A stretch of 64,000 nucleotides of DNA from Caldimonas thermodepolymerans (GTDB taxonomy: Bacteria > Pseudomonadota > Gammaproteobacteria > Burkholderiales > Burkholderiaceae_C). A program made the position numbers and the translations under genes. Shown in pieces: positions 11,209 to 22,188 of the stretch (within the stretch, counting starts at the first letter, position 1; every line of letters begins with the position of its first letter). The stretch lies in contig NZ_CP064338.1 in the NCBI RefSeq assembly GCF_015476235.1, positions 1,674,001-1,738,000 on the forward strand, in the 5' to 3' direction. Under the pieces are notes generated by a model that was not told the DNA's origin, did no database searches, and worked only from the letters and a program-made list of their open reading frames with translations.

Positions 11209-11685
11209 TCACTGGCCGGCCAGCTTCTTCTTGACGCTGGTGGCGCGCGGCTTGGCGCGCTTGATGCTGCCGCCGGGGGTCACGCGCTGGTTGCCCAGTA
11301 CGGTCACCTTCTTCACCTGGGGCCGCTGGCCGCCGCGCTTCGAGTACTTGATGATCTTGACGGTCTTCGGGCCGGGCTTGCGGTCCTCGTCGGGGGCCTT
11401 TTCCTTCGGGGGGATGGGGCGCCACAGCACCAGCAGCTTGCCGATGTGCTGGATCGGCGCGGCGTCGAGCCGGCCGCTCAGCTCGGCGAGGATGCGTTCG
11501 CGTTCCTCCCGGTCGTCCGAGAACACCCGTACCTTGATCAGGCCGTGGGCCTTGAGGGCGGCGTCCGTTTCCTTCACGACGGCAGGCGTCAGGCCCTCGG
11601 CGCCGACGTAGACGACGGGGTCGAGGTGGTGGGCGGCCGCGCGGTGTTCCTTGCGCTCGGCCGGGGTCAATTGGATGGCAGGCAT
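11209..11685 (-). CDS. yhbY: YhbY-type ribosome assembly RNA-binding protein (CRM domain)
   Basis: The first ~95 residues of this 158-aa protein form a CRM domain: [19 protein letters not shown], the loop [13 protein letters not shown], then [21 protein letters not shown]. YhbY associates with pre-50S particles. The C-terminal ~60 residues are a Lys/Arg-rich extension ([26 protein letters not shown]) absent from the ~97-aa E. coli protein and probably RNA-binding. I chose the ATG at 11685; a TTG at 11706 would overlap the rlmE start. No Shine-Dalgarno sequence precedes the ATG, but GATAAT lies six bases upstream, hinting at a leaderless mRNA. Confidence 0.85.
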   Translation of the reverse strand: MPAIQLTPAERKEHRAAAHHLDPVVYVGAEGLTPAVVKETDAALKAHGLIKVRVFSDDREERERILAELSGRLDAAPIQHIGKLLVLWRPIPPKEKAPDEDRKPGPKTVKIIKYSKRGGQRPQVKKVTVLGNQRVTPGGSIKRAKPRATSVKKKLAGQ

Positions 11686-11690
11686 CTGCG

Positions 11691-11697
11691 TATTATC
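11691..11697. promoter_or_regulatory. Overlapping divergent -10 elements for yhbY and rlmE
   Basis: TATTATC reads as the -10-like TATTAT on the plus strand (11691-11696) and as GATAAT on the minus strand (11697-11692). The two start codons are only 20 bp apart, and each lies 6 to 9 bases from the hexamer. Both transcripts would therefore start at or within a few bases of their ATG. Near-symmetric shared -10 elements are known for bacterial bidirectional promoters. The role here is inferred. Confidence 0.45.
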
Positions 11698-11705
11698 GTT
11701 GGGCA

Positions 11706-12368
11706 ATGAAGATCAAGACCAAGAGCAAGAAGGTTAACAAGGCGTGGCTGCATGACCACCTCACCGATCCGTACGTGAAGCTGGCCCAGAAGGAGGGCTA
11801 CCGTTCCCGCGCCGCGTACAAGCTCAAGGAAATCGACGAGGAGATGCAGCTGATCCGGCCCGGGCAGCTGGTGGTCGACCTGGGGGCGGCCCCGGGCGCC
11901 TGGAGCCAGTACGTGCGGCGCAAGTTCGCCGGTGCCGGGGCGGCGGCCGGCGAGCTCGACGGCACCATCATCGCGCTGGACCTGCTCGACTTCGAGCCGA
12001 TCGAGGGGGTGACCTTCATCCAGGGGGATTTCCGCGAGGACAGCGTGCTGGAGCGCCTGAAGGAGGCGGTCGGCGGTCGCCCGGTGGACGTCGTGGTGTC
12101 GGACATGGCGCCCAACCTGTCCGGCATCGAGGTGTCGGATGCGGCCCGGATCGCCCACCTGGTGGAGCTGGCGGTCGAGTTCGCCCAGGCCCACCTGAAG
12201 CCCGAGGGGGCCCTGGTCTGCAAGGTGTTCCACGGCAGCGGCTACAGCCAGCTGGTCGAGCTGTTCAAGCGCACCTTCCGGATGGTCAAGGCGATCAAGC
12301 CGAAGGCCTCGCGGGACCGCTCCGCAGAAACCTTTCTGGTCGGCCGGGGTCTGAAACGGGTCGGCTGA
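11706..12368 (+). CDS. rlmE: 23S rRNA 2'-O-ribose methyltransferase RlmE (FtsJ/RrmJ)
   Basis: A 220-aa FtsJ-family SAM methyltransferase that modifies U2552 of 23S rRNA. It begins with a Lys-rich stretch followed by [27 protein letters not shown]. The K-D-K-E tetrad is recognisable: the Lys in [13 protein letters not shown], the Asp in [11 protein letters not shown], the Lys in [11 protein letters not shown], and the Glu in [16 protein letters not shown] motif I is [14 protein letters not shown]. Loss gives slow growth and 50S assembly defects in E. coli. It is divergent from yhbY and upstream of ftsH, the classic ftsJ-ftsH order. Confidence 0.95.
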   Translation: MKIKTKSKKVNKAWLHDHLTDPYVKLAQKEGYRSRAAYKLKEIDEEMQLIRPGQLVVDLGAAPGAWSQYVRRKFAGAGAAAGELDGTIIALDLLDFEPIEGVTFIQGDFREDSVLERLKEAVGGRPVDVVVSDMAPNLSGIEVSDAARIAHLVELAVEFAQAHLKPEGALVCKVFHGSGYSQLVELFKRTFRMVKAIKPKASRDRSAETFLVGRGLKRVG

Positions 12369-12433
12369 GCCCGGGCTGCCGACCGGCGGCAAAGACTTGT
12401 CGCAAGCGTGGGAAACGTCGGGCGGGGCCTTGT

Positions 12434-12459
12434 CTTGAGTGGTCTAGAATCGTCCCAAT
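12434..12459 (+). promoter_or_regulatory. Candidate heat-shock (RpoH) promoter for ftsH
   Basis: CTTGAG at 12434-12439 and CCCAAT at 12454-12459 are separated by 14 bp, close to the RpoH consensus CTTGAAA-N13/14-CCCCATnT. A possible sigma-70 -10, TAGAAT, sits at 12445-12450 but has no good -35. E. coli ftsH is a known RpoH target. The match is by eye only. Confidence 0.5.
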
Positions 12460-12511
12460 CTAGGCGGCTGACGCTGGTTTATTGGATTCAGAGTTCGGAG
12501 AAGGAACCGCG

Positions 12512-14419
<1,908 letters not shown>

Positions 14420-14438
14420 GCGCCGCAGGCATCCGACG

Positions 14439-14463
14439 ACGGGGCTTCGGCCCCGTTTTCGTT
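14439..14463 (+). terminator. Rho-independent terminator after ftsH
   Basis: ACGGGGC (14439-14445), a TTCG tetraloop and GCCCCGT (14450-14456) are followed by TTTTCGTTT. This is a compact, stable terminator 20 bp after the ftsH stop, separating it from folP. Confidence 0.85.
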
Positions 14464-14514
14464 TCTGTCCCCCGCGTTTTCCGTTCCGACCCGACCAGAC
14501 CACCAGGAGTGCCG

Positions 14515-15354
14515 ATGAACCCTTGCTGGCAGACCAGCCGCTTCCGCATCGACCTGTCCCGCCCGCAGGTGATGGGAATCGTCAACGCCACCCCCGATTC
14601 GTTTTCCGACGGCGGGCAGCATGCCGACCTGCGCTCGGCCCTGGCCCATTGCGAGCAGTTGCTGCAGGAAGGCGCCGACATCCTGGACATCGGCGGCGAA
14701 TCCAGCCGGCCGGGGGCCGACCCGCTGCCGCTGGACGAGGAACTGGCCCGGGTGGTGCCGCTGGTGAAGGAGGCGGTGAGGCTGGGCGTGCCGGTCTCGG
14801 TGGACACCTACAAGCCCGAGGTCATGCGCGCCGTGCTCGACCTGGGGGCCGACATCGTCAATGACATCAACGCGCTGCGCGCGCCGGGGGCGGTGGAGGC
14901 GGTGGCGGCGCACCCCGCCTGCGGCGTGTGCCTGATGCACATGCGCGGCGAGCCCAAGTCCATGCAGCTTGACCCGCGCTACGGGGACGTGGTGGGCGAG
15001 GTCGCCGCCGAGTTGCGCGAGCGGGCCGAGGCGGTCCGGGCTGCCGGCGTGGCGGCCGAGCGCATCGTGCTGGACCCGGGCTTCGGCTTCGGCAAGACCG
15101 TGGACCACAACTTCGAGCTGCTCGCCCGCCAGGCCGAGCTGCTGGCGCTGGGCTACCCGCTGCTGGCCGGCTGGTCGCGCAAGTCCTCGCTGGGGGCCGT
15201 GACCGGCCGGCCGGTGCAGGAGCGCCTGGCCGCGAGCGTGGCCGCCGCGCTGGCGGCCGTCCTGCACGGTGCGCGCGTCGTGCGTGTACACGATGTCGCG
15301 GCGACTGTCGATGCCCTGAAAGTGTGGCGTCGCGCCGGCCTGCCGGGCATCTGA
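14515..15354 (+). CDS. folP: Dihydropteroate synthase
   Basis: A 279-aa TIM-barrel enzyme joining p-aminobenzoate to the pterin pyrophosphate in folate synthesis, the target of sulfonamides. Signatures are [16 protein letters not shown] near residues 18-33, [13 protein letters not shown] near 60, and the late [12 protein letters not shown]. The length is typical. The start is ATG at 14515 with AGGAG at 14505-14509. It is followed 52 bp downstream by glmM, the same folP-glmM pairing as in E. coli. Confidence 0.95.
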   Translation: MNPCWQTSRFRIDLSRPQVMGIVNATPDSFSDGGQHADLRSALAHCEQLLQEGADILDIGGESSRPGADPLPLDEELARVVPLVKEAVRLGVPVSVDTYKPEVMRAVLDLGADIVNDINALRAPGAVEAVAAHPACGVCLMHMRGEPKSMQLDPRYGDVVGEVAAELRERAEAVRAAGVAAERIVLDPGFGFGKTVDHNFELLARQAELLALGYPLLAGWSRKSSLGAVTGRPVQERLAASVAAALAAVLHGARVVRVHDVAATVDALKVWRRAGLPGI

Positions 15355-15406
15355 AGCGGTGAAAATACCGGCCGCGACGTATCTATCGAGCACACGAAGG
15401 GATCCG

Positions 15407-16741
15407 ATGAGCAGGAAGTATTTCGGGACCGACGGCATCCGCGGCACCGTCGGCCTGGCCCCCATCACGCCGGATTTCGTGTTGCGGCTCGGCCATGCGG
15501 TCGGGCGGGTGCTGCTGCAGGACCAGTCGCGCGCCACGGTGCTGATCGGCAAGGACACACGCATCTCCGGCTACATGCTGGAGTCGGCGCTGGAAGCCGG
15601 TTTCTCGTCGGCCGGGGTGGACGTGCTGCTCAGCGGCCCGCTGCCGACCCCGGGCGTGGCCTACCTGACCCGGGCCCTGCGCCTGGACCTGGGCGTGGTG
15701 ATCAGCGCCTCGCACAATCCGTACCCGGACAACGGCATCAAGTTCTTTTCCGCGCGCGGGGAGAAGCTGCCCGACGAATGGGAAGAGCGCGTCGAGGCCG
15801 CGCTGGCGGAGGCCCCGCAGTGGGTGGACTCCGCCCGCCTCGGCAAGGCGCGCCGCCTGGACGATGCCCAGGGGCGTTACGTCGAGTTCTGCAAGAGCAC
15901 CTTCGGCAACGAGCTGTCGCTCAAGGGGCTCAAGGTGGTGGTCGACGCGGCCCACGGTGCCGCCTACCAGGTCGCGCCGCTGGTGTTCCATGAGCTGGGC
16001 GCCGACGTCATGACCATCGGCTGCAACCCGGACGGCCTCAACATCAACGAGCGTTGCGGTGCCACCGCTCCGCAGGCACTGGTCGAGGCGGTCAAGGCGC
16101 ACGGCGCCGACTACGGCATCGCGCTGGACGGCGACGCCGACCGCCTGCAGCTGGTCGACCGCGACGGCCGCCTGTACAACGGCGACGAGCTGCTCTACGT
16201 GATGGTCAGCGACCGCCTGTCCAGCGGGCAGGGCGTGCCCGGGGCGGTCGGCACGCTGATGACCAACATGGCGGTGGAGCTGGCGTTGCAGCGCCGCGGG
16301 GTGAGTTTCGTGCGTGCCAAGGTGGGCGACCGCTACGTGCTCGAGGAGCTGGTCGCGCGCGGCTGGCAGCTGGGCGGGGAGGGCTCGGGTCACCTGCTGG
16401 CGCTGGACAAGCACACCACCGGCGACGGCATCATCAGCGCGCTGCAGGTGCTGCAGGCGGTGATCCGCTCGGGACGCTCGCTGGCGCAGCTGCTGGAGGG
16501 GGTCACGCTGTTCCCGCAGACGCTGGTCAACGTGCGCCTGCAGCCGGGGCAGGACTGGAAGTCCAACACCCGCCTGGCCGGCGAGCAGGAGGCGGTGCTG
16601 GCCGAGCTCGGCGCGCGCGGCCGCGTGCTGATCCGCCCGTCCGGCACCGAGCCGCTGCTGCGCGTGATGGTCGAGGCGGAAGATGCGGCGCTGGCGCAGC
16701 GCTGCGCGAACCGTCTGGCCGACGCGGTGCGCGCCGGCTGA
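15407..16741 (+). CDS. glmM: Phosphoglucosamine mutase
   Basis: A 444-aa alpha-D-phosphohexomutase converting glucosamine-6-P to glucosamine-1-P for UDP-GlcNAc, hence peptidoglycan and LPS. It opens [13 protein letters not shown]. The active-site serine is S102 in ISASHNP, the position used in E. coli GlmM. The Mg site is [13 protein letters not shown], the sugar-binding loop is GEGSGH, and the phosphate loop is [14 protein letters not shown]. The start is ATG at 15407 with GAAGGG about 8 bases upstream. Confidence 0.96.
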   Translation: MSRKYFGTDGIRGTVGLAPITPDFVLRLGHAVGRVLLQDQSRATVLIGKDTRISGYMLESALEAGFSSAGVDVLLSGPLPTPGVAYLTRALRLDLGVVISASHNPYPDNGIKFFSARGEKLPDEWEERVEAALAEAPQWVDSARLGKARRLDDAQGRYVEFCKSTFGNELSLKGLKVVVDAAHGAAYQVAPLVFHELGADVMTIGCNPDGLNINERCGATAPQALVEAVKAHGADYGIALDGDADRLQLVDRDGRLYNGDELLYVMVSDRLSSGQGVPGAVGTLMTNMAVELALQRRGVSFVRAKVGDRYVLEELVARGWQLGGEGSGHLLALDKHTTGDGIISALQVLQAVIRSGRSLAQLLEGVTLFPQTLVNVRLQPGQDWKSNTRLAGEQEAVLAELGARGRVLIRPSGTEPLLRVMVEAEDAALAQRCANRLADAVRAG

Positions 16742-16765
16742 CGGCCACCGGCCCGCGCGGGCGTT

Positions 16766-16786
16766 CCCCGCCGCCGGGCGGCGGGG
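16766..16786. other. GC hairpin after glmM
   Basis: CCCCGCCGC (16766-16774) pairs with GCGGCGGGG (16778-16786) around a 3-base loop. There is no U-run, so it may be a weak or Rho-assisted terminator between glmM and the phosphate operon. Confidence 0.45.
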
Positions 16787-16815
16787 CCCCTGTGCCTTGT
16801 GGCGCCCCGGCTGGC

Positions 16816-16850
16816 GGTGTCACGATGGTGTCACATGCGGCACCTACAGT
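16816..16850 (+). promoter_or_regulatory. Pho box and -10 of the pstS promoter
   Basis: The 8-mer GGTGTCAC occurs twice, at 16816-16823 and 16827-16834, exactly 11 bp apart. That is the period of PhoB half-sites (consensus CTGTCAT plus four AT-rich bases). A -10-like TACAGT follows at 16845-16850, ten bases after the second repeat, the spacing used when PhoB replaces the -35 contact. The pstS start is 52 bp further on. Confidence 0.75.
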
Positions 16851-16902
16851 TCGCGGCAGTCGAGGTGTTTCCTCATGACCCGCAGCTGAAAAGGTGTTTC
16901 GC

Positions 16903-17940
16903 ATGAAGCTTTCCCCGATCCGATGGGCGCTTGCCGCCTGCGCGCTGGCCGGTGCGGCCGGCATGGCTTCGGCCCAGAACGTCACTGGTGCCGGCGCGTC
17001 CTTCCCGGCGCCGGTGTACGCGAAATGGGCTGATGCCTACCACAAGGCCACCGGCGTGCGCATCAACTACCAGTCGGTCGGCTCCGGTGCCGGTCTGCGC
17101 CAGATCAAGGCAAAGACCGTGGACTTCGGAGCCTCCGACGCACCGCTGAAGGACGAAGAGCTGGCCCGCGACGGGCTGGTGCAGTTCCCGACCGTGATCG
17201 GCGGCGTGGTGCCGGTGGTCAACCTCCAGGGCGTCGCGCCCGGGCAGCTCAAGCTGACCGGTGCGCTGCTGGGTGACATCTACCTCGGCAAGGTCACCCG
17301 CTGGAACGACCCGGCGATCGTGGCGCTGAACCCTGGCGTGCCGCTGCCGGACGCCCGGATCGCGGTGGTGCGCCGGGCCGACGGTTCCGGTACCACCTTC
17401 CTGTTCACCAACTACCTGTCCAAGGTGAATCCGCAGTGGCAGGCCCAGGTGGGCGAGGGGACGGCGGTGAACTGGCCGACCGGCGCCGGTGGCAAGGGCA
17501 ACGAGGGCGTGTCGGCCTTCGTGCAGCGCCTGCCGAACTCGATCGGCTACGTCGAGTACGCCTATGCCCGGCAGAACCGGATGTCGCACGTGCAGCTGCG
17601 CAACCGGGACGGGCAGTTCGTCGCGCCCGAGGAGGCCAGCTTCAAGGCCGCGGCGGCCGGGGCGCGCTGGGAGGAAAGCTTCTACCAGGTGCTGACCGAC
17701 CAGCCCGGCAAGGACGCCTGGCCGATCACCGGCGCCACCTTCATCCTGATGCACCGGGCCTCCGACCGGCCGCAGCAGAGTGCGCAGGTGCTGAAGTTCT
17801 TCGACTGGGCCTACCGCCAGGGGGATGCAATGGCCTCGGAACTGGAGTACGTGCCGCTGCCGGAAAGCGTCAAGGCGCTGGTGCGCAAGCAATGGAGCAC
17901 GCTGACCGACACGGCCGGCTCGCCGGTCCTGGCGCAGTGA
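16903..17940 (+). CDS. pstS: Phosphate ABC transporter periplasmic phosphate-binding protein PstS
   Basis: A 345-aa protein with a clear Sec signal peptide ([17 protein letters not shown], cleavage likely after MASA). The mature PstS then starts at [17 protein letters not shown]. Phosphate-binding residues lie in [27 protein letters not shown] and [11 protein letters not shown]. The start is ATG at 16903 with AAAAGG about 8 bases upstream. It is the first gene of the pst-pho unit and is followed by a hairpin that may keep its mRNA more abundant than that of the permeases. Confidence 0.95.
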   Translation: MKLSPIRWALAACALAGAAGMASAQNVTGAGASFPAPVYAKWADAYHKATGVRINYQSVGSGAGLRQIKAKTVDFGASDAPLKDEELARDGLVQFPTVIGGVVPVVNLQGVAPGQLKLTGALLGDIYLGKVTRWNDPAIVALNPGVPLPDARIAVVRRADGSGTTFLFTNYLSKVNPQWQAQVGEGTAVNWPTGAGGKGNEGVSAFVQRLPNSIGYVEYAYARQNRMSHVQLRNRDGQFVAPEEASFKAAAAGARWEESFYQVLTDQPGKDAWPITGATFILMHRASDRPQQSAQVLKFFDWAYRQGDAMASELEYVPLPESVKALVRKQWSTLTDTAGSPVLAQ

Positions 17941-17974
17941 CCCGCACCGTCCCGGCCGCAAGCACCACACGAAG

Positions 17975-17996
17975 GGGGCGACGGGCACGTCGCCCC
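17975..17996 (+). other. Stem-loop between pstS and pstC
   Basis: GGGGCGAC (17975-17982) and GTCGCCCC (17989-17996) form an 8-bp stem with a 6-base loop and no U-run. In other bacteria a hairpin in this position stabilises or partly terminates pstS mRNA; that role is inferred. Confidence 0.5.
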
Positions 17997-18064
17997 GAAC
18001 CTGCATGAACGACGACGGCATGGCGGTCGCTACACTCCCTGCATCCGAATTCAAGCCTCGACAC

Positions 18065-19045
18065 ATGGACGAGACGACCAGCTCCCTCGGGGAGCCGCCG
18101 GGCGCGAGGACGCTGTCCCCCTGGGGCGACCGCGTGTTCGCGGCGCTGGCGCATGGCGCCGCGCTGCTGACGCTGGCCCTGCTCGCCGGCATCATCGCGG
18201 CGCTGGCCGTGGGGGCCGCGCCGGCCATCGAGGCGTTCGGGCTGCGCTTCCTGTGGAGCGCGGACTGGGATCCGGTGCAGGACCGCTACGGCGGCCTGGT
18301 GATGATCTACGGCACGCTGATGACCTCGTTCATCGCGTTGCTGATCGCGGTGCCGGTGAGCTTCGGCATTGCGCTGTTCCTGACCGAACTCTCGCCGCGC
18401 TGGCTGCGGCGGCCGCTGGGCATCGCGGTCGAGTTGCTGGCGGCGGTGCCGTCCATCGTCTATGGCATGTGGGGCCTGCTGGTGTTCGGGCCGGTGCTGT
18501 CGACCTGGGTGCAGCAGCCGCTGCAGGCGGCGTTCGGTGAGGTGCCCGTCCTGGGCGCGCTGTTCTCGGGACCGCCGGTGGGCATCGGCATCCTGGCTGC
18601 CGGGATGGTGCTGGCGATCATGATCATCCCGTTCATCGCCTCGGTGATGCGCGACGTGTTTGAGGTCACGCCGGCCATGCTGAAGGAATCGGCCTACGGC
18701 CTGGGCGCGACCACCTGGGAAGTGGTCTGGAAGGTGGTGCTGCCATATACCAAGGCGGGCGTGATCGGCGGGATCATGCTGGGCCTGGGGCGGGCGCTGG
18801 GCGAGACGATGGCGGTCACGTTCATCATCGGCAACATGAACCAGCTCGGCTCGTTGTCGCTGTTCGAACCGGCCAACAGCATCACCTCGGCGCTGGCCAA
18901 CGAGTTCGCCGAGGCGGCTGAGGGGTTGCACCAGGCTTCGCTGATCTACCTGGGGCTGGTGCTGTTCTTCATCACCTTCGTCGTGCTGGCCTTGTCCAAG
19001 CTGTTGCTGCTGCGCCTCAAGCGCCGTGAAGGAACCCGGGCATGA
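18065..19045 (+). CDS. pstC: Phosphate ABC transporter permease PstC
   Basis: A 326-aa inner-membrane permease with six predicted transmembrane helices. The conserved early segment is [21 protein letters not shown], with the EAA-type loop [15 protein letters not shown] and the late [17 protein letters not shown] chose the ATG at 18065 because codons from there have G or C in nearly every third position, whereas the in-frame stretch back to the ATG at 18005 has many A/T-ending codons (GCT, ACA, CCT, GCA, GAA, CGA). Neither start has a strong ribosome-binding site. The stop overlaps the pstA start (ATGA). Confidence 0.93.
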   Translation: MDETTSSLGEPPGARTLSPWGDRVFAALAHGAALLTLALLAGIIAALAVGAAPAIEAFGLRFLWSADWDPVQDRYGGLVMIYGTLMTSFIALLIAVPVSFGIALFLTELSPRWLRRPLGIAVELLAAVPSIVYGMWGLLVFGPVLSTWVQQPLQAAFGEVPVLGALFSGPPVGIGILAAGMVLAIMIIPFIASVMRDVFEVTPAMLKESAYGLGATTWEVVWKVVLPYTKAGVIGGIMLGLGRALGETMAVTFIIGNMNQLGSLSLFEPANSITSALANEFAEAAEGLHQASLIYLGLVLFFITFVVLALSKLLLLRLKRREGTRA

Positions 19046-19908
19046 AGTTCGACGCGCGCGATGCGTCCCGCCTGGCGAGCCTGCGCCGCCGGCAACGGGT
19101 CAACGACGTGGCACTGGCGTTGTCGCTGCTGGCAATGGCCTTCGGCGTGTTCTGGCTGCTGTGGATCTTGTTCGAGACGCTGCGCCAGGGCCTGGGCGGC
19201 ATGGCTTTGTCGCTGTTCACCGAGATGACGCCGCCACCCCTGCAGGAGGACGGGGGGCTGGCCAACGCGATCTGGGGCTCGCTGCTGATGGTGACGCTGG
19301 CCACGCTGATCGGCACGCCGGTAGGCATCTTCGCGGGCATCTACCTGGCCGAGTACGGCCAGCGCGGCTGGCTGGGCAGTGCAGTGCGCTTCATCAACGA
19401 CATCCTGCTGTCGGCGCCGTCCATCGTGATCGGCCTGTTCATCTACGCCGTGGTGGTGGCCCCGCTGCGAGGCTTCTCCGGCTGGGCCGGCGTGCTGGCG
19501 CTTGCGCTGATCGTCATCCCGGTGGTGATCCGCACCACCGAGAACATGCTGGCACTGATCCCGAACGCGCTGCGCGAGGCGGCCTACGCGCTGGGCGCCC
19601 CGGAATGGAAGGTGGTTGCCTCGGTCACGCTGCGCGCCGCGCGTGCCGGCGTGGTGACCGGCGTGCTGCTGGCGCTGGCGCGCATTTCCGGCGAGACCGC
19701 ACCGCTGCTGTTCACGGCCCTGTCGAACCAGTTCTGGACCTCGGACCTCGGCGAGCCGATGGCCAGCCTGCCGGTGACGATCTTCAAGTTCGCGATGAGC
19801 CCTTACGAGAACTGGCAGCAGCTGGCCTGGGCCGGGGTGTTCCTCATCACGCTGGGGGTGCTGGTGCTCAACATCGTCGCGCGCGTGCTGCTGCGCAACC
19901 GCGACTGA
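19042..19908 (+). CDS. pstA: Phosphate ABC transporter permease PstA
   Basis: A 288-aa partner permease of PstC. Its recognisable segments are [28 protein letters not shown], the PstA motif [17 protein letters not shown], and the coupling loop [15 protein letters not shown] followed by [15 protein letters not shown]. Six transmembrane helices are expected. Its ATG lies inside the pstC stop (ATGA), so the two are probably translated in a fixed ratio. Confidence 0.95.
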   Translation: MKFDARDASRLASLRRRQRVNDVALALSLLAMAFGVFWLLWILFETLRQGLGGMALSLFTEMTPPPLQEDGGLANAIWGSLLMVTLATLIGTPVGIFAGIYLAEYGQRGWLGSAVRFINDILLSAPSIVIGLFIYAVVVAPLRGFSGWAGVLALALIVIPVVIRTTENMLALIPNALREAAYALGAPEWKVVASVTLRAARAGVVTGVLLALARISGETAPLLFTALSNQFWTSDLGEPMASLPVTIFKFAMSPYENWQQLAWAGVFLITLGVLVLNIVARVLLRNRD

Positions 19909-19923
19909 ACCGGAAGCAAGAGA

Positions 19924-20709
19924 ATGGACGCAAGAGTCGAACTGCCGGTGACCGAGAAGCCCAAGCTCTCGGTGCGCAACCTGAACTTCTACTACGGCAG
20001 CTTCCATGCGCTGAAGAACATCAGCCTCGACATCCCGGAGCGCAAGGTGACGGCCTTCATCGGCCCCTCGGGCTGTGGCAAGTCCACGCTGCTGCGCACG
20101 TTCAACCGCATGTACGAGCTGTACCCCGACCAGCGGGCCGAAGGCGAGATCCTGCTCGACGGCGAGAACATCCTGCACTCGCGCCTGCCGGTGGCGCTGC
20201 TGCGCGCCAAGGTCGGCATGGTGTTCCAGAAGCCCACGCCGTTCCCGATGTCGATCTACGACAACGTCGCCTTCGGCGTACGGCTGTTCGAGAACCTGCC
20301 GCGGGTGGAGATGGACGAGCGGGTCGAATGGGCGCTGCGCAAGGCGGCGCTGTGGGACGAGGTCAAGGACAAGCTCTCGCAAAGCGGCGCCAGCCTGTCC
20401 GGCGGCCAGCAGCAGCGCCTGTGCATCGCGCGCGGCATCGCCATCCGGCCCGACGTGCTGCTGCTCGACGAGCCGTGTTCGGCGCTGGATCCGATCTCGA
20501 CCGCCCGCATCGAGGAGCTGATCCACGAGCTGAAGAACGACTACACCGTGGTGATCGTGACCCACAACATGCAGCAGGCGGCGCGCTGCTCGGACTACAC
20601 CGCCTACATGTACCTGGGCGACCTGATCGAGTTCGGCCCGACCGACGAGCTGTTCATGCAGCCGAAGAAGAAGGACACCGAAGACTACATCACCGGCCGC
20701 TTCGGCTGA
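19924..20709 (+). CDS. pstB: Phosphate ABC transporter ATP-binding protein PstB
   Basis: The 261-aa ATPase of the phosphate importer. Walker A is GPSGCGKST, the Q-loop lies in [19 protein letters not shown], the ABC signature is [14 protein letters not shown], Walker B is [14 protein letters not shown], and the switch His is in [12 protein letters not shown]. The [10 protein letters not shown] segment is typical of PstB. It lies 15 bp after pstA and 25 bp before phoU. Confidence 0.97.
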   Translation: MDARVELPVTEKPKLSVRNLNFYYGSFHALKNISLDIPERKVTAFIGPSGCGKSTLLRTFNRMYELYPDQRAEGEILLDGENILHSRLPVALLRAKVGMVFQKPTPFPMSIYDNVAFGVRLFENLPRVEMDERVEWALRKAALWDEVKDKLSQSGASLSGGQQQRLCIARGIAIRPDVLLLDEPCSALDPISTARIEELIHELKNDYTVVIVTHNMQQAARCSDYTAYMYLGDLIEFGPTDELFMQPKKKDTEDYITGRFG

Positions 20710-20734
20710 GCCGGTGCAGGCCACGGAGCACGTC

Positions 20735-21442
20735 ATGAGCGACAAGCATCTGTCCACGCAGTTCGATGCCGAGCTGAGCGGCATCTCCACCCGGGTGCTC
20801 GAGATGGGCGGGCTGGTCGAGTCCCAGGTGGCGCAGTCCATCCAGGCGCTGACCCGTTTCAGCAGCGACCTGGCAGCCGAGGTGATCGCGACCGAGGAGC
20901 GCGTCAACCAGATGGAAGTCGAGATCGACCGGGACCTCTCGACCATCATCGTGCGGCGACAGCCCACCGCGCGCGACCTGCGCCTGCTGATCGCGATCTC
21001 CAAGACCATCGGCAACCTGGAGCGCGTCGGCGACGAGGCCACCCGCATCGCACGCACCGTGCGGCGCCTGGTCGACACCGGCGTGTTCGGCCGCGTGCGC
21101 CTGCCGGTCTCCGACGTGTCGTTCGAGGCGAGCCTCGCGACCGCGCAGCTGCGCAAGGCGCTCGACGCCTTCGCCCGGCTGGATGTCGATACGGCGCTGG
21201 CGGTGCTCAAGGAGGACGACCAGATCGACCAGGAGTTCGACGGCCTGATGCGCAAGCTGATCACCTACATGATGGAGGACCCGCGCACGATCTCGGCCAG
21301 CATCGACCTGGTGTTCGTCGCCAAGGCCATCGAGCGCGTCGGTGACCATGCCAAGAACGTGGCCGAGCAGATCATCTACATCGTCAAGGGGACCGACGTG
21401 CGCCACATCCCGATGGAAAGCGTCGAGTCCGCCATCCGATGA
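20735..21442 (+). CDS. phoU: Phosphate signalling regulator PhoU
   Basis: A 235-aa all-helical protein with two PhoU repeats: the first around EMGGLVESQVAQSIQAL, the second around ARLDVDTALAVLKEDDQIDQEFD. Metal-binding acidic motifs (ERVGDEATRIAR and ERVGDHAKNVAEQ) recur about 100 residues apart. PhoU links Pst activity to PhoR and keeps the Pho regulon off when phosphate is plentiful. ATG at 20735 with GGAG seven bases upstream is preferred over an in-frame start 21 bases earlier. Confidence 0.95.
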   Translation: MSDKHLSTQFDAELSGISTRVLEMGGLVESQVAQSIQALTRFSSDLAAEVIATEERVNQMEVEIDRDLSTIIVRRQPTARDLRLLIAISKTIGNLERVGDEATRIARTVRRLVDTGVFGRVRLPVSDVSFEASLATAQLRKALDAFARLDVDTALAVLKEDDQIDQEFDGLMRKLITYMMEDPRTISASIDLVFVAKAIERVGDHAKNVAEQIIYIVKGTDVRHIPMESVESAIR

Positions 21443-21482
21443 AGCAGGGTGCGGGAAGGATGAACGACGCAAGGACGCCGTC

Positions 21483-22184
21483 ATGAGCCGGGTGCTGGTG
21501 GTCGAGGACGAAAGCGCGATCGCCGAGCTGATCGCGATCCATCTGCGCCATGCCGGCCACGAGGTCACGGTGGTCGCGGATGCGGCCAGTGCGGCTGCGG
21601 AGGTCGACCGGGTGCTGCCCGACCTGGTGCTGCTGGACTGGATGCTGCCGGGCCACAGCGGCCTGTCGCTGGCGCAGCGCTGGCGTGCACAGGCACGCAC
21701 GCGGGAGCTGCCCATCATCATGCTGACCGCGCGCGGCGAGGAGCCGGACAAGGTGGCCGGGCTGGATGCCGGTGCGGACGACTACGTCACCAAGCCGTTT
21801 TCCACCAACGAGCTGATGGCGCGTATCCGCGCGGTGCTGCGGCGCAAGGCGCCCGAGGCGTTGGATGCGCCGGTACAGGTCGGCGCGCTGCGCCTGGACC
21901 CGTCCACGCGCCGGGTCTCGCATGGCGACCAGGAGGTGAAGCTTGGGCCGACCGAGTTCCGCCTGCTGCACTTCCTCATGACCCACCCGGAGCGGGTGCA
22001 CAGCCGGGTGCAGCTGCTCGACCGCGTCTGGGGCGACCATGTGTTCATCGAGGAGCGCACGGTGGACGTGCACGTCAAGCGCCTGCGCGAGGCGCTGGCG
22101 CCCGTGCACTGTGCGGCGATGATCGAGACGGTGCGCGGCGCGGGCTACCGGCTCACGCAGCCACGCCCGAGTGCGGCCGGCTGA
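21483..22184 (+). CDS. phoB: Phosphate regulon response regulator PhoB
   Basis: A 233-aa OmpR/PhoB-type regulator. The receiver domain has the acidic pair in VVEDESA and the phospho-acceptor D52 in LVLLDWMLPGHSG. The conserved Thr and Lys lie in IIMLTARGEE and DYVTKPFS. The winged-helix DNA-binding domain (about 135-230) includes LGPTEFRLLHFLMTHPERV and ERTVDVHVKRLR. AAGGA seven bases before the ATG fixes the start. It should bind the GGTGTCAC repeats before pstS, making the unit self-activating. Confidence 0.95.
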   Translation: MSRVLVVEDESAIAELIAIHLRHAGHEVTVVADAASAAAEVDRVLPDLVLLDWMLPGHSGLSLAQRWRAQARTRELPIIMLTARGEEPDKVAGLDAGADDYVTKPFSTNELMARIRAVLRRKAPEALDAPVQVGALRLDPSTRRVSHGDQEVKLGPTEFRLLHFLMTHPERVHSRVQLLDRVWGDHVFIEERTVDVHVKRLREALAPVHCAAMIETVRGAGYRLTQPRPSAAG

Positions 22185-22188
22185 GCCG

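Noticed and set aside
12445-12450. TAGAAT as the main ftsH promoter
   Set aside because: No acceptable -35 at 16-18 bp. The RpoH-type pair around it is a better fit, though a weak sigma-70 start cannot be excluded.
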